Source: Sisyra terminalis | Lineage: Eukaryota; Arthropoda; Insecta; Neuroptera; Sisyridae | DNA: 64,000 bases | Reading direction: 5' to 3' | NCBI GenBank assembly: GCA_958496175.1 | Contig: OY292275.1 | Location: 20,832,001-20,896,000, forward strand | Shown here: positions 1 to 12,509 of the stretch, in pieces | How positions within the stretch are numbered: position 1 is the stretch's first letter | How the letters are laid out: each line of letters begins with the position of its first letter | Notes under the pieces: generated by a model | Told to the model about the DNA's origin: nothing | The model's input: only the letters and a program-made list of their open reading frames with translations | Databases searched by the model: none | Position numbers and translations under genes: made by a program

Positions 1-2470
1 CTTCTATAATACTGTTATATGCAACAGTATTGATATTTGAATTTCATATAAGATATTAATACAATGCTATTACTTAAAACCAAAATGTTTATGAATTATT
101 AAAGATGTGACACATATATAACACAGTATCAAGAATTATTCTTTCTCGTTTTTTTCTTACCGAAATCGATAAATATATATTTAACATAAAACAGAACGAA
201 ATATTAAAATACAAAATAAAAATTCATTATTCATAGAACACTGAACGAAGTGACTGTAATATTAAAAAAATATATATATCAATCATTTATGTAAATAGAA
301 AAAACACTATAACACATATATCTGACACTAGCAGCGCTTTTAAATGATCCTTGAAATAAAAACATTTTAAAATTCGCGGCATTATTGTATCACTACTCAA
401 TTTTCGAAATATTTTTATTAAAACCCTAACAAAAATATGTTTGAAAAACATTCACACGAAACGTTTATACCACGCGAAATATTATAAAATAATACAGTGA
501 CACAATGGCATAATATTTTTTCATTATAATCTGAATAAAAAGGATTCTAAATCAAAGTTTCCCAAAAAAAAAAAAACATGTATATTGTTTTAATAAGCGT
601 TACAGCAAATGTATTTTGAATTAAATCTCTAATGTGAAATTCAACAGATTAAAAAGTAAAATAGCATTGAGGATTTAACAAAGATTAAATTTAAACAAAG
701 TTAAAAATAGTGTACATTCAATTCATTTATTCTTACCCCACATATAATTGAATTAAAACTATCGTAGCCAAATGCAAATTGAAATTGTAGCGGCTTTAAT
801 ATGTTTCAATATGAACAACGTATTTAATTCTCTTAAAATAAATATTTCAAAACGGTTAAAATGCAAAAGCTAACGATTTATTCTTTGAAATTTCAATAAA
901 TTTTTAATTAATGTATGTTCTATCAATTTACTTTCTATATTTTGATATGAATATATTTATTCTTTTCAATAATGGAAATATATTTACGAAACATTCATTT
1001 AACTTTAGATGAGACTCACATATTTGTATATGGAATATTTAACAAGAGTAATCCTGATTTATATCGCAAACATTAAAGCTATAGATTCAATGTGAAACAG
1101 ACGTTATACATTAAATCGTTAAAGCTTACTATAGGTGGGTATATTTATTTAAAACAACTTATAATAAATATGTCAAAATAAATGGCATAGAAAATAAATG
1201 CTTTAAAAACTGCATTCATAACAATTTGGTCACACATAAATTTGGTCAACCAAAATTTTATTATTACAATACCTAGTTGTATAATCAGAAATAGAATCTA
1301 AACCTCAAAATTAATTTACATTCGATTTCCAACATAATTGCTTTTGTCTTTGGACAAATTGCAAGCAGATATTTCCCAAATAGCATAATAGATTTGATTT
1401 CATTCACTTTATCAACCATTAATCATTGGGATTATTACTGAAACCAAATTACAGACAAATCGATACAGTACGCATATATATTTTTTTGATTTCAACAAAA
1501 TTAGTAAATAAACTAATCAATTTGTAATATTGGCAGATTTTATTTATCATCAATTTTACAATTGTCGCCGAAGAATTGCAGAAATTTTTATGTTTCAAAC
1601 ATAGAAAAGTCAGAAAAAACGTTCTATTTTTCAACGAATGTTTTACAAAACCATCATAAAAGTAGACACTAAAAGAATAGTGATCATAAAATAGTTTGTA
1701 TAATAAAGGAAATCTCCACGTTTGATGATTCAAAACTTTGCAGCAATGATCACAAGAGCGAACGTTGAAAAATTTATCTCAATAAGTTATAGGTATGCAA
1801 TTTTAATCGATTGTTCTCGACTTGAACAAACATTTCAGAGAGCCAATTGAAGATATATCTGAGTACTTTCAGAGGAATAGTTATGCGCTCTAAATCATTC
1901 CACCAATGCTCCAAACAGCCGGTTTAATCTGAAGAAGTATTTGAACAACTTTTAATTACATGGCTAATAATTATGTTCGCAAATGCATTTAAGAACCAAA
2001 TCAGATTTTCACAAACTAAATCCAGTCGAAATAGCTTGAGAAGAAAAGTTATAATTATTTGCGTGAATCATTCGAAAAATAATTAACTTTTTCCATGTTA
2101 TATCATTTATTTTTCAAATTTAAAAACATCTCGATTTTCGTTAAAATCTCCCTATCCCATTTTTATTGAGGTACGTATTTATGTAACTTATTTGCAAGGA
2201 TTATTTTAGATTTAAATTTGATTCGTAATTATAAGTGATAAATCCGTATTTTCGGTACTATTCGAACATTTCAGTTGATAATTAACTAATTTGTTTAATT
2301 AGTTGATAATTGATTATTATTTATAATACCAATAGTATCAAAAAATTACTACGTTGAAGTTTGAACTATTTAATAAATGTACAAAATGTGTTACATAAGC
2401 ATCTGGCTGTATATTTTAATTTTTCTTAAAATTTTTAAATAAAAATTCGTTTCTCAATACGATTTTAATT
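1..2470. other. AT-rich intergenic stretch, no gene seen
   Basis: Very AT-rich sequence with dense stops in all frames. The longest open stretch (1449-1733, minus) has low-complexity composition, no recognisable domain and no splice context, so I do not call it. Nothing else is supported here. Confidence 0.6.
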
Positions 2471-2777
2471 TTATGTCTTCTTTTAACTTCCCAAGAGTTG
2501 AACCGATTTTGATAAAATTTGGAATTTTGCTAAATCCTACTATTTCATTCATAGTACGGTATATATTATTACGGAAAAAAATTTCTTGCACATAAGTGAG
2601 GTTCGAAAAAAAATCAGCTTACATAATCGTTTGAGATATCATTCGATAAGTTTTATTATAATTAATAAAAAAAAAATATAGTTAATGAGAAAAATATTCG
2701 TTAAGGTGGAAAAATAATGTTTTCAAAATATGTGAGGACTTTATAGATAATTTTTTATTTCTTTTTTTACAACGTAT

Positions 2778-3156
2778 ATGTTTGATAAATTTCCAACGCC
2801 TACTTGTATTTTTTATGTAAAATTTTAACTCAATAATCAATAATTTAGATGTAGATTTACGATTTCAATAGTTTTGATTTCTCATGGCTATTTCAATTGT
2901 AATTGTTTTCATAAATAAGCGTTTTTTCTTATTCTTCAAGATTCTCATTTTTTTTAATATAGGTTCCACTAGGATAATGGAAACACGAATAATGAAGATT
3001 TTTTATAATTGAGAAAATTGTTTTTAAAAATCTTTTGCTACTAAAGACAAATTAAATCAAACTGACGAAAGCTTCGAAAAGCTTCATTTTTATTAAGTTC
3101 TCTATTATTATTTGATATAATTTTTCTTGTGCCGAATGACCAAAAATGCACTACCC
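2778..3156 (+). repeat. Tandem duplication, unit A
   Basis: First of two adjacent diverged copies. Shared landmarks in the same order as unit B are GATGTAGATTTACG, CACTAGGATAAT, ACTAAAGACAAATTA, GACGAAAGCTTCGAAAAGCTTCA and GAATGACC followed by CACTAC. Indels and substitutions separate the copies, so the event is not recent. The family is not recognised. Confidence 0.75.
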
Positions 3157-3167
3157 TTTTTTTAAAA

Positions 3168-3511
3168 TCTATATTTTTGGTAATTTTCAAACGCTAGCTT
3201 TATTTTGAAGTAAAATTTTAGTTTAATAACTATCACACCAGATGTAGATTTACGTTGTTGATAATTTTGATAACTTTTAAAAAAATTTTCATGATTCTCA
3301 TTTTCTTTTTAATATAGATTACACTAGGATAATAGGAGAACAGATAAAGAAGAATTTCTATTATAGAGAAAATTGTGTATAAAAATAATGTGTGACTAAA
3401 GACAAATTATATCAAATCGACGAAAGCTTCGAAAAGCTTCATTTTTGTTAAGATCACTATCTTTAATTGTTATAATTTTTTGTACTGAATGACCCAGAAT
3501 CCACTACAAAC
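3168..3511 (+). repeat. Tandem duplication, unit B
   Basis: Second copy, directly after unit A in the same orientation and slightly shorter. It keeps the GATGTAGATTTACG, CACTAGGATAAT and CGAAAGCTTCGAAAAGCTTC blocks. The CGAAAGCTTCGAAAAGCTTC block is itself largely self-complementary. Confidence 0.75.
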
Positions 3512-3833
3512 GTTATAATACCACTATAAACTTTTTTTTACAAATAATTACAACCCGTGTATTTAAAAATTATTATTTATTTATTTTTACTTTAGCAAAC
3601 ATAATATATATATTTTTACTTAAATATTGGTTCATTAGTGAACAATTGTTTTATTTTACGTTTCAAGCATTTGATACACATTTAAAGTTCATAAAGAAAA
3701 ATAGATTAACGAACTTATAATGTTCATTTAGATATAAAAATATTATGAAAATATGTAAAGGTAGTAAATTTGAACAGAAATATTGTTCACATATTTTTAC
3801 ATTCTGAAGACGAAGTTGAGGGTATTAGTTATT

Positions 3834-3899
3834 ACTGGTATTCTCCGTGGCAATGGTTAATTCTAAAAGACGTTTGTGAAGTACAACAATACTGTGATC
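3834..3899 (-). CDS. Possible second, terminal exon of the secreted protein
   Basis: An AG acceptor on the minus strand at about 3900 (ACGATCACAG) would join in phase with the exon ending at 4127 and add about 22 residues, including VVLHKRLLELTIATEN, before a TAA. The pyrimidine tract is poor, and another in-phase acceptor exists further upstream in the same intron (near 4000), so this is only a candidate. Confidence 0.2.
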
Positions 3900-4126
3900 G
3901 TACCATTTGGTTATTTAACCGTTTACTTATATTGTATACTATACTACTTTAGTTATGAATTCTTATTGTTAGATTTACTACACAATAATGCATAAAGTTG
4001 TAACTATATTCTTGTAAACTTTGAATGAAAAAAAAATGATTTTAACCACTTGTTGATTGTGAATTTATTAATAAAATTAATGGAAATATTTAAAAGTAAA
4101 ATATTCGCAAATGGACATGAACTTAC

Positions 4127-4392
4127 CTCAGTTTATCTAATTCTTTTCGCATTGCATTCATATCAGAGTTTTTTGCCAAAGTTCTACGCATATCTCGTTC
4201 AATCATTTCCAAATCCTCCTGTCTTCTATCCAATAAAACACGCACTTGTTTGTTCAACAATGCCACCTGCTCGCTCAAAGAAACCTCCTCCTCCTCTTGG
4301 AGAGCACCATCTATATTTATCATACAACACAAACACAGAACACTCGCGAAAACGAGAGCGGATTTCAACATCGCCATCTCTGCCACTTGCAT
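4127..4392 (-). CDS. Secreted coiled-coil protein, first coding exon
   Basis: The exon encodes about 88 residues from ATG at 4392. An N-terminal hydrophobic stretch at about residues 8-25 (core SALVFASVLCLCCM) looks like a signal peptide; initiation at Met6 or Met8 is also possible and would keep it. After the likely cleavage site the chain is acidic (QEEEEV) and then highly charged with heptad-like Leu/Ile/Met spacing (SLSEQVALLNKQVRVLL, DLEMIERDMRR, MRKELDKL), which suggests a coiled coil. The exon ends CTGAG followed by a consensus donor GTAAGT (4126-4121), so the last codon is split after its second base and more protein lies at lower coordinates. GC content is clearly above the surroundings and a TATA box sits about 50 bp upstream. 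The family is not recognised; a secreted multimerising protein is an inference. Confidence 0.7.
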
Positions 4393-4440
4393 TAACGATG
4401 TCCAAAATAACTGTGACTGTTTCGCAAGACTAAACTACAC

Positions 4441-4447
4441 CCTTATA
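4441..4447 (-). promoter_or_regulatory. TATA box of the secreted-protein gene
   Basis: The minus strand reads TATAAGG, 49-55 bp upstream of the ATG at 4392. An initiator-like ACAGTC lies about 25 bp downstream (near 4420-4415), the usual TATA-to-start spacing in insects. This implies a short 5' UTR and supports the gene call. Confidence 0.6.
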
Positions 4448-4559
4448 CGAGGATCCCGATGTAGTGGGGGTGGGTCTATTTGTCTACACATGCGTCATGA
4501 ACAGGTGGGAATTCAGATGTGAACCGATTGTTGCATTCGAGTGGTACATTCGATGTAGG

Positions 4560-6169
4560 TTAATGGTTTTATCAGGAAATGGGCACCAATTTTTTATCTT
4601 GTTTTAAAAAAAAAATAATACCCACCATCAAGATAATAAAAAAAAATCTACAACCATTCGTAGTCAAATGAGAATTCTTTTCTTGTAGAGCGACCTTTAC
4701 AAATTGCAACAATCCTTTATTTTTAAACAAAGGATCTTAAATTGACTTCCATGTTGTTAAGTTAAAGTATTACAAAAATTATTCAATTAATACTTCAATA
4801 AGAGATATCCAAATTATTAATAAATTTCAAACATTACATAAAAATATAAAATCCCCACATAGCAATATGGCATGTAACTTGTTAATCTTCTACAAAAAAG
4901 TCACATGCACGTAATTTTGTATAGAAAAATAAACATGCACCTATGTTTATATATTATTTCAATTTTTATATTTCAAAGTCAAGTTGTATTTTGTTTGCTC
5001 TTGAATGAATGAACTATTGTGTCATCTCATTGTGTCACATAAAAGACCAAAGTTTGTACCATGTAACTTGCGTAAAATTTATATTTTACATTTTTCTTTA
5101 AATAAAAAAAAACAGACCACTTATTCAAACGTATTCAACCAGATTGGAATACTTTTTGTTACATCCATAAGGCAACCAAAAATTCTATTAAAGTAAAAGA
5201 TCTCCAGAGAATAAAACTTGTATAAAAGATCAATAAATATGTTTTGATAAAAAAATATTTTTATAAATTTCTTTCTCTTGTGTTTTTACTAACGTTGAAA
5301 TCAATGGGTTGAATATTAAATTTTGTATCTTTTATTTTAATTTCCCTTTTTTTTATCAGGTAGGTACCTACCTACATAAACAGTTCTTTGTAAATCAAAT
5401 TTAAGCATCCTGAAAGAAATTTTTAAATAAAAATAAATAAAAAATTCTGAGTAGGATCCACTTTTGCATTAACCTAATCCTTATAAGAAACTGTATATTA
5501 CCTGGAGGAACTTAAACAATATGACTATTTATATTTTTAAATTTAAGCTACATACAAACATTTACAATGTCAATAGAAAACAATATATCTCTTTTTTTCA
5601 CCGCATCAAACTATTTTACGTGATTAGTAATAAAATTATCATTACGCAATATGCTTACATTGAATTTACTATTGCATGATTCCAAATTGCAAAATGTAGA
5701 TTAATTCATAATATAATAAGTTGAATTTAATATGCAAAAGAATTCATTTAAATTGCAAGGGGATGAAACTAATTCTAAAAGCAATAGGATTTTTAGCCTA
5801 CCGATTTTTTAATAAATAAACAAATATATAACTACATAAGAAAAAAGTATTAAAATTCAGTTTATCATTGACAAATATTTTATTCAAAATTGAGGCTCAA
5901 TAAAAATGCTATCCCTTTATAAAGGTATGTTCTCCATAAAATAAATAATGTTCCGAAATACATAAATGAAGAAAATTACCTATTAAAATTGTGGATAGGT
6001 AAAAATTTTTGGACTCGAATAGTTTCTTCAAAGTTTTGTAAAAATCTGCAGTATTTTTAATTTTAATCAATTCTCCATAATATTTGACTTCGATTTTAAA
6101 AAGAAATAAATCCGAAACCCTGAATACTCGCCCAGGGTACGCTCCATCAGTACTCCTAGTGTAAATCCA
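4560..6169. other. Intergenic, AT-rich, with a 16-bp palindrome
   Basis: No coding signal. The perfect palindrome AGGTAGGTACCTACCT lies at 5358-5373. The last 60 bp before the SINE are less AT-rich (6110-6175) and may belong to another repeat. Confidence 0.5.
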
Positions 6170-6362
6170 GCGCAGGTTATGATTTTTTTATTGTTATTTA
6201 CCGTCACCTAACTACTAAGGTCGCTAAGGTCTTTAGCGACTCTAGGGTTAATAAAAATCCATATATCAAGAAATATCGAAAATTTGCTCGATACGAGATT
6301 CGAAACGAACGCAAACCAGTTTTGCAGTCACCTAGGTCACCTGACCACTCGGCCATGAGTAG
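6170..6362 (-). mobile_element. tRNA-derived SINE, copy 1
   Basis: The minus strand begins with a tRNA-like head (GGCCGAGTGGTCA resembling an A box region, then TTTCGAATCTCGT as the B box region). A body shared with copies at 20026, 53313 and 57951 follows: GAGCAAATTTTCGATATTTC, GGATTTTTATTAACCCTAGA, CTAAAGACCTTAG. It ends in GTAAATAACA followed by an A-rich tail. The head resembles class II (Ser/Leu) tRNAs. Pol III-driven and non-autonomous by family knowledge. Confidence 0.8.
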
Positions 6363-6369
6363 ACTTGTT

Positions 6370-9330
6370 ATAAAATTTTACTATTATGAATTTTAAATTT
6401 TAAGAGGAAAGTTTCATACAAATCAAATACAAACTAATAAAGATTTGATGAGCTGAAACAAAAGATCCAACAAAGTAAGAACTTAAATAAGAAGGTTAAA
6501 GGTAAGAAAATTGTGGTAACTATGTTTTACCCTTAACTGGTCACGGGGAGTCAATTTAAGCCTACGTACCCTAACATTTGATCTTACATACATACCTCGA
6601 TAAATAGTTGAAATTGTTATTATTTTTGTTGAATTGGTTTATTTTGCATATAAGTATACTTTTTATTTAAAAAATATTTTTATTATAACTATAAAGATAT
6701 TTGAGGTCATTTTTTCTACCCTACACGAAAGTATCTAAATATTTTTTTTTTAATTTTTATAAGTAGGCATTTTATTTTTTGGTTACTGTATTAATAATTA
6801 CTTTCTCACTATTTTTATCATACCTTTTAAAATAATATAGTTATAATTTAATAAATAAATAAGAGAAGTAGACATTAAATATAAAAACAGTTTTCTTTTT
6901 AATTTTCGGGTATTCTCCTAAAAACCTTTTCTTTGAAAATATTAAAATTGGCGAGAAATATATAAAATGAAAAATATAACCCAAATTTCTTACGTGCTTA
7001 GGTATTATTAGCTAAACTTATCCATAATTTTATAATCGATGATGCATGAAAATGGGATCTACCTATATTTGTCAATAAAAAACAAAGTAATACCACAAAA
7101 ATTAGGAGTAACATTTCATGATAGTACGAAAACCGGAATAACTAAGTACTTATGATCAAATATTTCCAAACATTTGTTTGAGAAGACGCACTAGAAAATA
7201 TTGGTACTTTTTTCTATTTTATGAATTCAATCGATATACTTACGATATAATTTACAATCATACTTCCTTAACCCGATGGACGCAATTTTTGTCACTGTCA
7301 AGTATACTTTTAAAACATAATCGTTTCACAAATTGTCGGATTATCGATTTTATCGGACTATAGAGAGCTGTAACTGTCCCCTTGTAATCCGAAACTTTTT
7401 TGATTCAGAATGTCTTGTAATCCTACACATAACATATAGTTTACTTATAAAAATATTAAGATCTAATACTCGTACCTATAGGTACTATAAATGTAGGTAT
7501 TTACTCTTATAGATATATCGAATTATAGAGGGTGAGGGATTAGCCGGGGCTGGCTTACTGGTAGTCCACTGTTCATATTATGAGTCAAATGAGTAAACTT
7601 CACTCAGAAAAATAGGAAATTCATCTTACCGCAGATGTACATGTAATATGTTTAGGTAAGAAAGAAGGGCAAAAAAATTGCAAAATGCTCGATATGTAGA
7701 AAATTCTTTTGCAAACTGCATTGCTTAAAAATGGACAATTCTAGGTACCATTTATATTGAATTTAGTTTTAAGAAGTAACAACAAATTAGAAAACTTAAT
7801 TTCAAGTATGCTGTCGTTACATTTTATTTTATCTCGTTTTAATTTTAATTATCCCTCTAAGAAATAAAATTATCAATTATTTCTATCGATATCGACACTA
7901 TGATAATAGCTAAAAATAGTATGTAGAGATAGAAACGGCAACTTAGTTGATTATAATAGAAAAGATAATTTTTTTCGGTTATGAACAAAAAATCGATATT
8001 GAAAAGGTCATATATCAGATAAACTTATTAACATAAAAAAATCCTCAACCTGAAAATGCCTTTTAGTTCTGAGAACAAAAATCTTCTCAGTGTGGGTGAA
8101 ACGTAAATAAATTGGTAAAATAAGTTTAAAAAAAATCAGTCACCTTGTCAATACTGACATTTACCGACAAACCGATCTACACCACCCTGTAGATACTGTA
8201 CCCCGATAGTAACAACACTGTTATCTGATTGTAACTGAAAAAATGCAACTTTTCAAAGTAAACAACATTCAATATCGAAAAATCATTTACTATTTCATTT
8301 TGCTTTAAATAAAAAAGCCTTAAGCTAAAAGTTCTTTTTCAGTTTTACAGTTTTCCGAAAACTTTTCAGTTGTGGGTTAGCAAATATTTACTTGATTTAC
8401 CATACTGGAATTGGTGAGTATTATTTTTCTCTGCCAGTAAATAGTTGGAAAAAATGAAGCAATCGCGAATGTTAAATTCGAAAGTAAGCAAGACGGAATT
8501 TCAAATATAACATGGAAATGCTTTGAATAACCGAAATGGAAGCATACAATATCTCTTTCTTTATAAGTATTTTTTTCACCTGCTCGGCAGCTGTTTACTG
8601 ATGCATCATTACGTATACATGAGCGGCTTTCAACTTTGCTATTAACGCGGCCTGTTGACCGCTCGACGTCCTCTCCTGTTTACGATCTTCGTTAGGTGCT
8701 TCTTTATTAGTCTCTAAAGTCTCTCAAAACCTATTATATCCACATAATAATATTAAGTGGAACGTTCCTAACTTTAACGAGAGCCGAATTAGTGAAGAGA
8801 TGTTTACTTCTTTCATATTCCACTCTTCATTAGTGAAATATATTTGACTACAATTATTCAACCTTAAATATTATTAAACAGACTACAGCTAAAACTTCAG
8901 ATCTTTCCTCACCCACCATAGCTAATTAAGTCTTCTATTTACCGTCAATTCTAACTTGATTACATTTTTTTATTTGTTGAATTCTAATAGAAGCACGTTC
9001 TGTATTATTTTTTTTAAAAACAAGTATAAACACCCCAACGAATCATCATTAACGTTCACCTTAACGCCGTATTAGTTTTGAAAAAAAAGCTTTTTGAATA
9101 GAAGAAAAAGAATATTGAATTATCTTTAAGTAATACTCATTTAAATTTTATAAGTACAAATTGGAGTACTTACTTGAAACAAATTATTTATGAATATAAT
9201 TAAAAGCTTCTCTTGTAATAAATTATAACTTATACAAGTTCTTGTGAGACAAAATCAGCAAAATATTAGCTACTAGAGGACCTGTGCAGATCTCCGGATA
9301 CAGACTAGGATAAATTTTTCTATTCTTCTT
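6370..9330. other. Intergenic; one GC-rich island at 8570-8710
   Basis: Mostly AT-rich without coding signal. The island at 8570-8710 has many CpG and palindromic hexamers (CAGCTG, ATGCAT, TACGTA, GTATAC) and a 41-codon open stretch on the minus strand (core QQAALIAKLKAAHVYVMMHQ, then stop). No splice context could be established, so no gene is called. Confidence 0.5.
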
Positions 9331-9337
9331 ATTAGCT

Positions 9338-9490
9338 CATTTTAGGGTTCCGTATCTCTAAAAGAAAAACGGGATATAGAATCACTTCGTTATGCCTCTG
9401 TCGATCTATAAAGACATTTTTTTCGAGGACGCAAGCGACGTGGAAGTATCAAATTAAAATTGCTGTAAATCAAGCTTCGAAGTTAACATA
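9338..9490 (+). repeat. Dispersed-repeat fragment with AGGGTTCCGT motif
   Basis: The string TTAGGGTTCCGTATCTCTAA followed by GAAAAACGGGATATAGAATC matches a motif block I know as common in insect interspersed repeats (usual form AGGGTTCCGTACC, AAAACGGAACCC, GTCTGTCGATC). Only a fragment is present; element class not determined. Confidence 0.45.
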
Positions 9491-9651
9491 GTCGAAAATT
9501 CCAACCAATTTGAGGAGCGCCGAATTAAGAATAAAATTTTCCTTTTTCGCTAATTTCTTCTAATTTGTAGTAAATTTGTGTACTGTTACATGAAAGGACA
9601 CCGACATTTCTTTTGCCCAGGACGTTATTCTTCCTCTGCCTGTGCTATCTG

Positions 9652-10140
9652 TTAACGGATGTTTGGGACAGCACTTTCCATTTCTTCTCTATTCCTAGCA
9701 GTGTGAATCAGGGTTTGTAAGCTGTGTATTCTCGTCCACTGTCTAATATTTCACACCTAAGATAGTTTTTTTCCTTCCTATTCCTCTTTGACCTTCCACT
9801 TTACCCTCCATTATCAACTGCAAGTATTTATCTTTCGTTCCTCATGACGTGTCCCAGGTATGCAGTTTTCCGCTTCTTGATAGTAGTGAATAGTGAATAG
9901 TTTACGTTCCTTATGTACGAAAGTTAGGGCCAAGTAAAGTCCAAGGTATCTTGAGTATTCTGCGGTGTAACCACATCTCGAACGCCTCTAATTTGTTAAT
10001 GGTATTTACTTTCAGACTTCAGCCTTCCATCCCATAAAGAAGCACCGACCAAACGTAGCATTTCAAAAATCTCAGCCTCAATCCAAGATCAAAATCTGCA
10101 TTCAATTTAGAAGTCCAATGACCAGTCTTGAGACAACCAT
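9652..10140 (-). pseudogene. RTE-type non-LTR retrotransposon, reverse transcriptase C-terminal remnant
   Basis: Minus-strand translation gives, in order but interrupted by stops and frameshifts: RLRFLKCYVWSVLLYGMEG, NKLEAFEMWLHRRILKIPW, IKKRKTAYLGHVMRNER, LQLIMEGKVEGQRGIGRK and REEMESAVPNIR before a TAA at 9654-9652. These blocks are typical of the C-terminal end of RTE-clade endonuclease/reverse transcriptase proteins in insects. The catalytic palm and the endonuclease are not in the fragment. It is 5'-truncated, as is usual for LINE insertions, and is not functional. Confidence 0.85.
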
Positions 10141-10249
10141 ATGTCCAATTACTTAAAATTGTTCACCCTTTCTATGCGCATTTCCGAATGTTATTTCGGA
10201 ATTTCCAAATGCGTTCAGATCTTTTGCGATCACCAGGACGCTTCGAAAC

Positions 10250-12300
10250 CTAAAATCGGTAAAAAGAAAATAAAAACCTTCAAATTATGTTTCCCTTGGT
10301 GGACATTTCCATAACTACAAAAACTAAAATTTTCAACTGCACTTTCTAATCCGGAGTATAAAGCGATATTTTAGATTCATTTTTTCGCACTAAAATTATT
10401 CCTACAAACTTAGAACATTCGAATTTTTTAACAATAAGATTGAATCAAGGCAGAAGATGTTCCAGTACATTTCCTGTGAGATTCTAATACGGAGTAGAAA
10501 AAGATAGAAATCGAATGTACTGGAGACTTCCAGAACGCGGCAAATAGGTATATAAATAACCTTTATAGCAATTGTTAAAATAAATAAATAAGTGTGTAAT
10601 AATATTCATATGTATATTAAAATAGGTGGTGTTTGCATTATATGTCCTGTAACAAATCCTAACGAACCCGCCAAAATAAATTAATTAATCGTAATTACGT
10701 ACCATTATTATATTTTGCTGGAATAACTTAAAATAATTGAAAAGTACGTAAGTGATAACAAAATCTTTTAGTAATTAAGACATTTCTTTAATTTTCAGTT
10801 CACTAGTTATTTGTCAGAATTTATATTGATTGAAGTATTGTAAAAAGTTCATTAATACGTAAGGAAAAGATTTTTTATAATAATACAACTTTTGAATTAT
10901 TTATGTGAGTCGTACACATCTTGTTTATTTCGGGCGATTACTTGTTTCATTATTCTTAACTGAAGACCGATTAAATTAATTAATAATTTATATGACACCT
11001 TCATAAGTAGTTTTGAAATCTAATTGTATTAAAAAGGATAAGCCTTGTACCCTAGAGGCTTATAAAAATCTAATGAAAGTAACTATGTATATATATATTT
11101 TTTGCAATGTCTGCTACTTACTCAAATTGTGAACTTAATTAAACTTTTTTGTTTGATCCAATTCTCGTCTATTATTTTTGGAAAAATAATATTTATTTCT
11201 AAACGATTACCTTAACAAAATGCCTTTCATCAAAATAAATGACAATAAATATGATATATAGAAATTGGTCACTCGCTTAATTCATTATTCAGTTGATTTA
11301 TTTTATCTTTCATGAAACACGAAAGGAAAAAAAAACGTATTTTCATTAAACTTACTTCCAACACTTCAATAATGATAAAAGTTTATCGTATTAAGTCTCT
11401 CCAAATACTAATAACATGGATTTGATAAGGGTTGCGTTAATATATAATGAAGTACGTTGATGTGCAAGATTTGTATTGGTATCAAATTCAAATAAAATAC
11501 AAATAATCTATCATGTCAATTACCAAATGGCTTAAATAATTTTCTATAATTGTTTTCAATTGCAGAAAGTTGCATTTTTAATATTTTACGTATAAAATTG
11601 AATATTGAATGAAATATAATCAAATATATTATCAAAATATTATACATTTAATTTTATACTTACCAAATACAATTAATAATGAACACAAATAATTTTTTTT
11701 TCGTATTTTGAACAAAAATTAATTATCTACCTTAATTGTATATGTTACCCCAATCAATACAAGCATTTAGGCATACATTCCAAGCAACATAGTCATTGTA
11801 TAAATACACAAGATTCCACTCAAATGGTGACGAAGATTTGTCTAAACGTTCCCCAAATGTTTGGTCCAACGTTCATTGAACAAGTTACGTAAGATTCGTA
11901 CTTTGCCTCGATGCAATAGGAAACGAAAGTTAAAAAAATATTCAAAGAAAAAGAATCTCTTAAAGTCTTACATTTAAAATGGGTCAAATTGTAACATTTA
12001 AAATGTGTTCTTCCCGTTTTTTTAAATAATCTTTACTTCTCCTTTGATCCACCTACATATATAAATGGTTTGCGAATTCACTTAACTCAAATATTTAGAT
12101 GAACATTCAGATAAATAATCATTACATCATGTGGGAACGGTTTTAGTGGATACACAACCTATATTAATTAAAAATTCTTAAAAAATGTTCTAGTTCTATT
12201 GTTTTATACGAAAACTATCACTATTATAGCACTAAGATCACAATTTGGTTTTATTTATTACAGTCGTGCCTCAAGAAACAAATACGCAAACATACATAAG
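10250..12300. other. Intergenic, AT-rich
   Basis: No gene seen. A short inverted repeat (CCAGTACATT near 10462 and AATGTACTGG near 10515) flanks a loop of about 45 bp and may be a small foldback. Confidence 0.45.
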
Positions 12301-12307
12301 ATATTTA

Positions 12308-12500
12308 ACACTAGTAACTTCCCGTGAAATATTCACAATCCACCACTGAAAAACAGTAAATACTGGCAATTGGAAGAAATAAAAATGATAGTTGAGACCA
12401 TAACAACAATCAGTTTTATTTGAAACAATGATTACATTTTACTCACATGTGTGAGTTTACAATCTTTGTTCTGTCTTTGCCGAAATGCATACCTACACAT
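12308..12500 (-). repeat. Unnamed dispersed repeat X, copy 1 (inverted)
   Basis: On the minus strand it ends GTGAATATTTCACGGG then AAGTTACTAGTG. It shares ATTTCGGCAAA, a CACACATGTGAGT-like block and a GGTCTCAAC/GGTTTCAAC-like block with the copies at 16263 and 28416. No coding capacity. The conserved end suggests a transposition terminus. Confidence 0.65.
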
Positions 12501-12509
12501 TATATAGTT

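Noticed and set aside
1449..1733. 94-codon minus-strand open frame
   Set aside because: Low-complexity Phe/Lys/Ile composition, no splice or promoter context and no family.
4050..4522. Plus-strand frames across the secreted-protein exon
   Set aside because: They are antisense shadows of the minus-strand exon, which alone has signal peptide, donor and TATA box.
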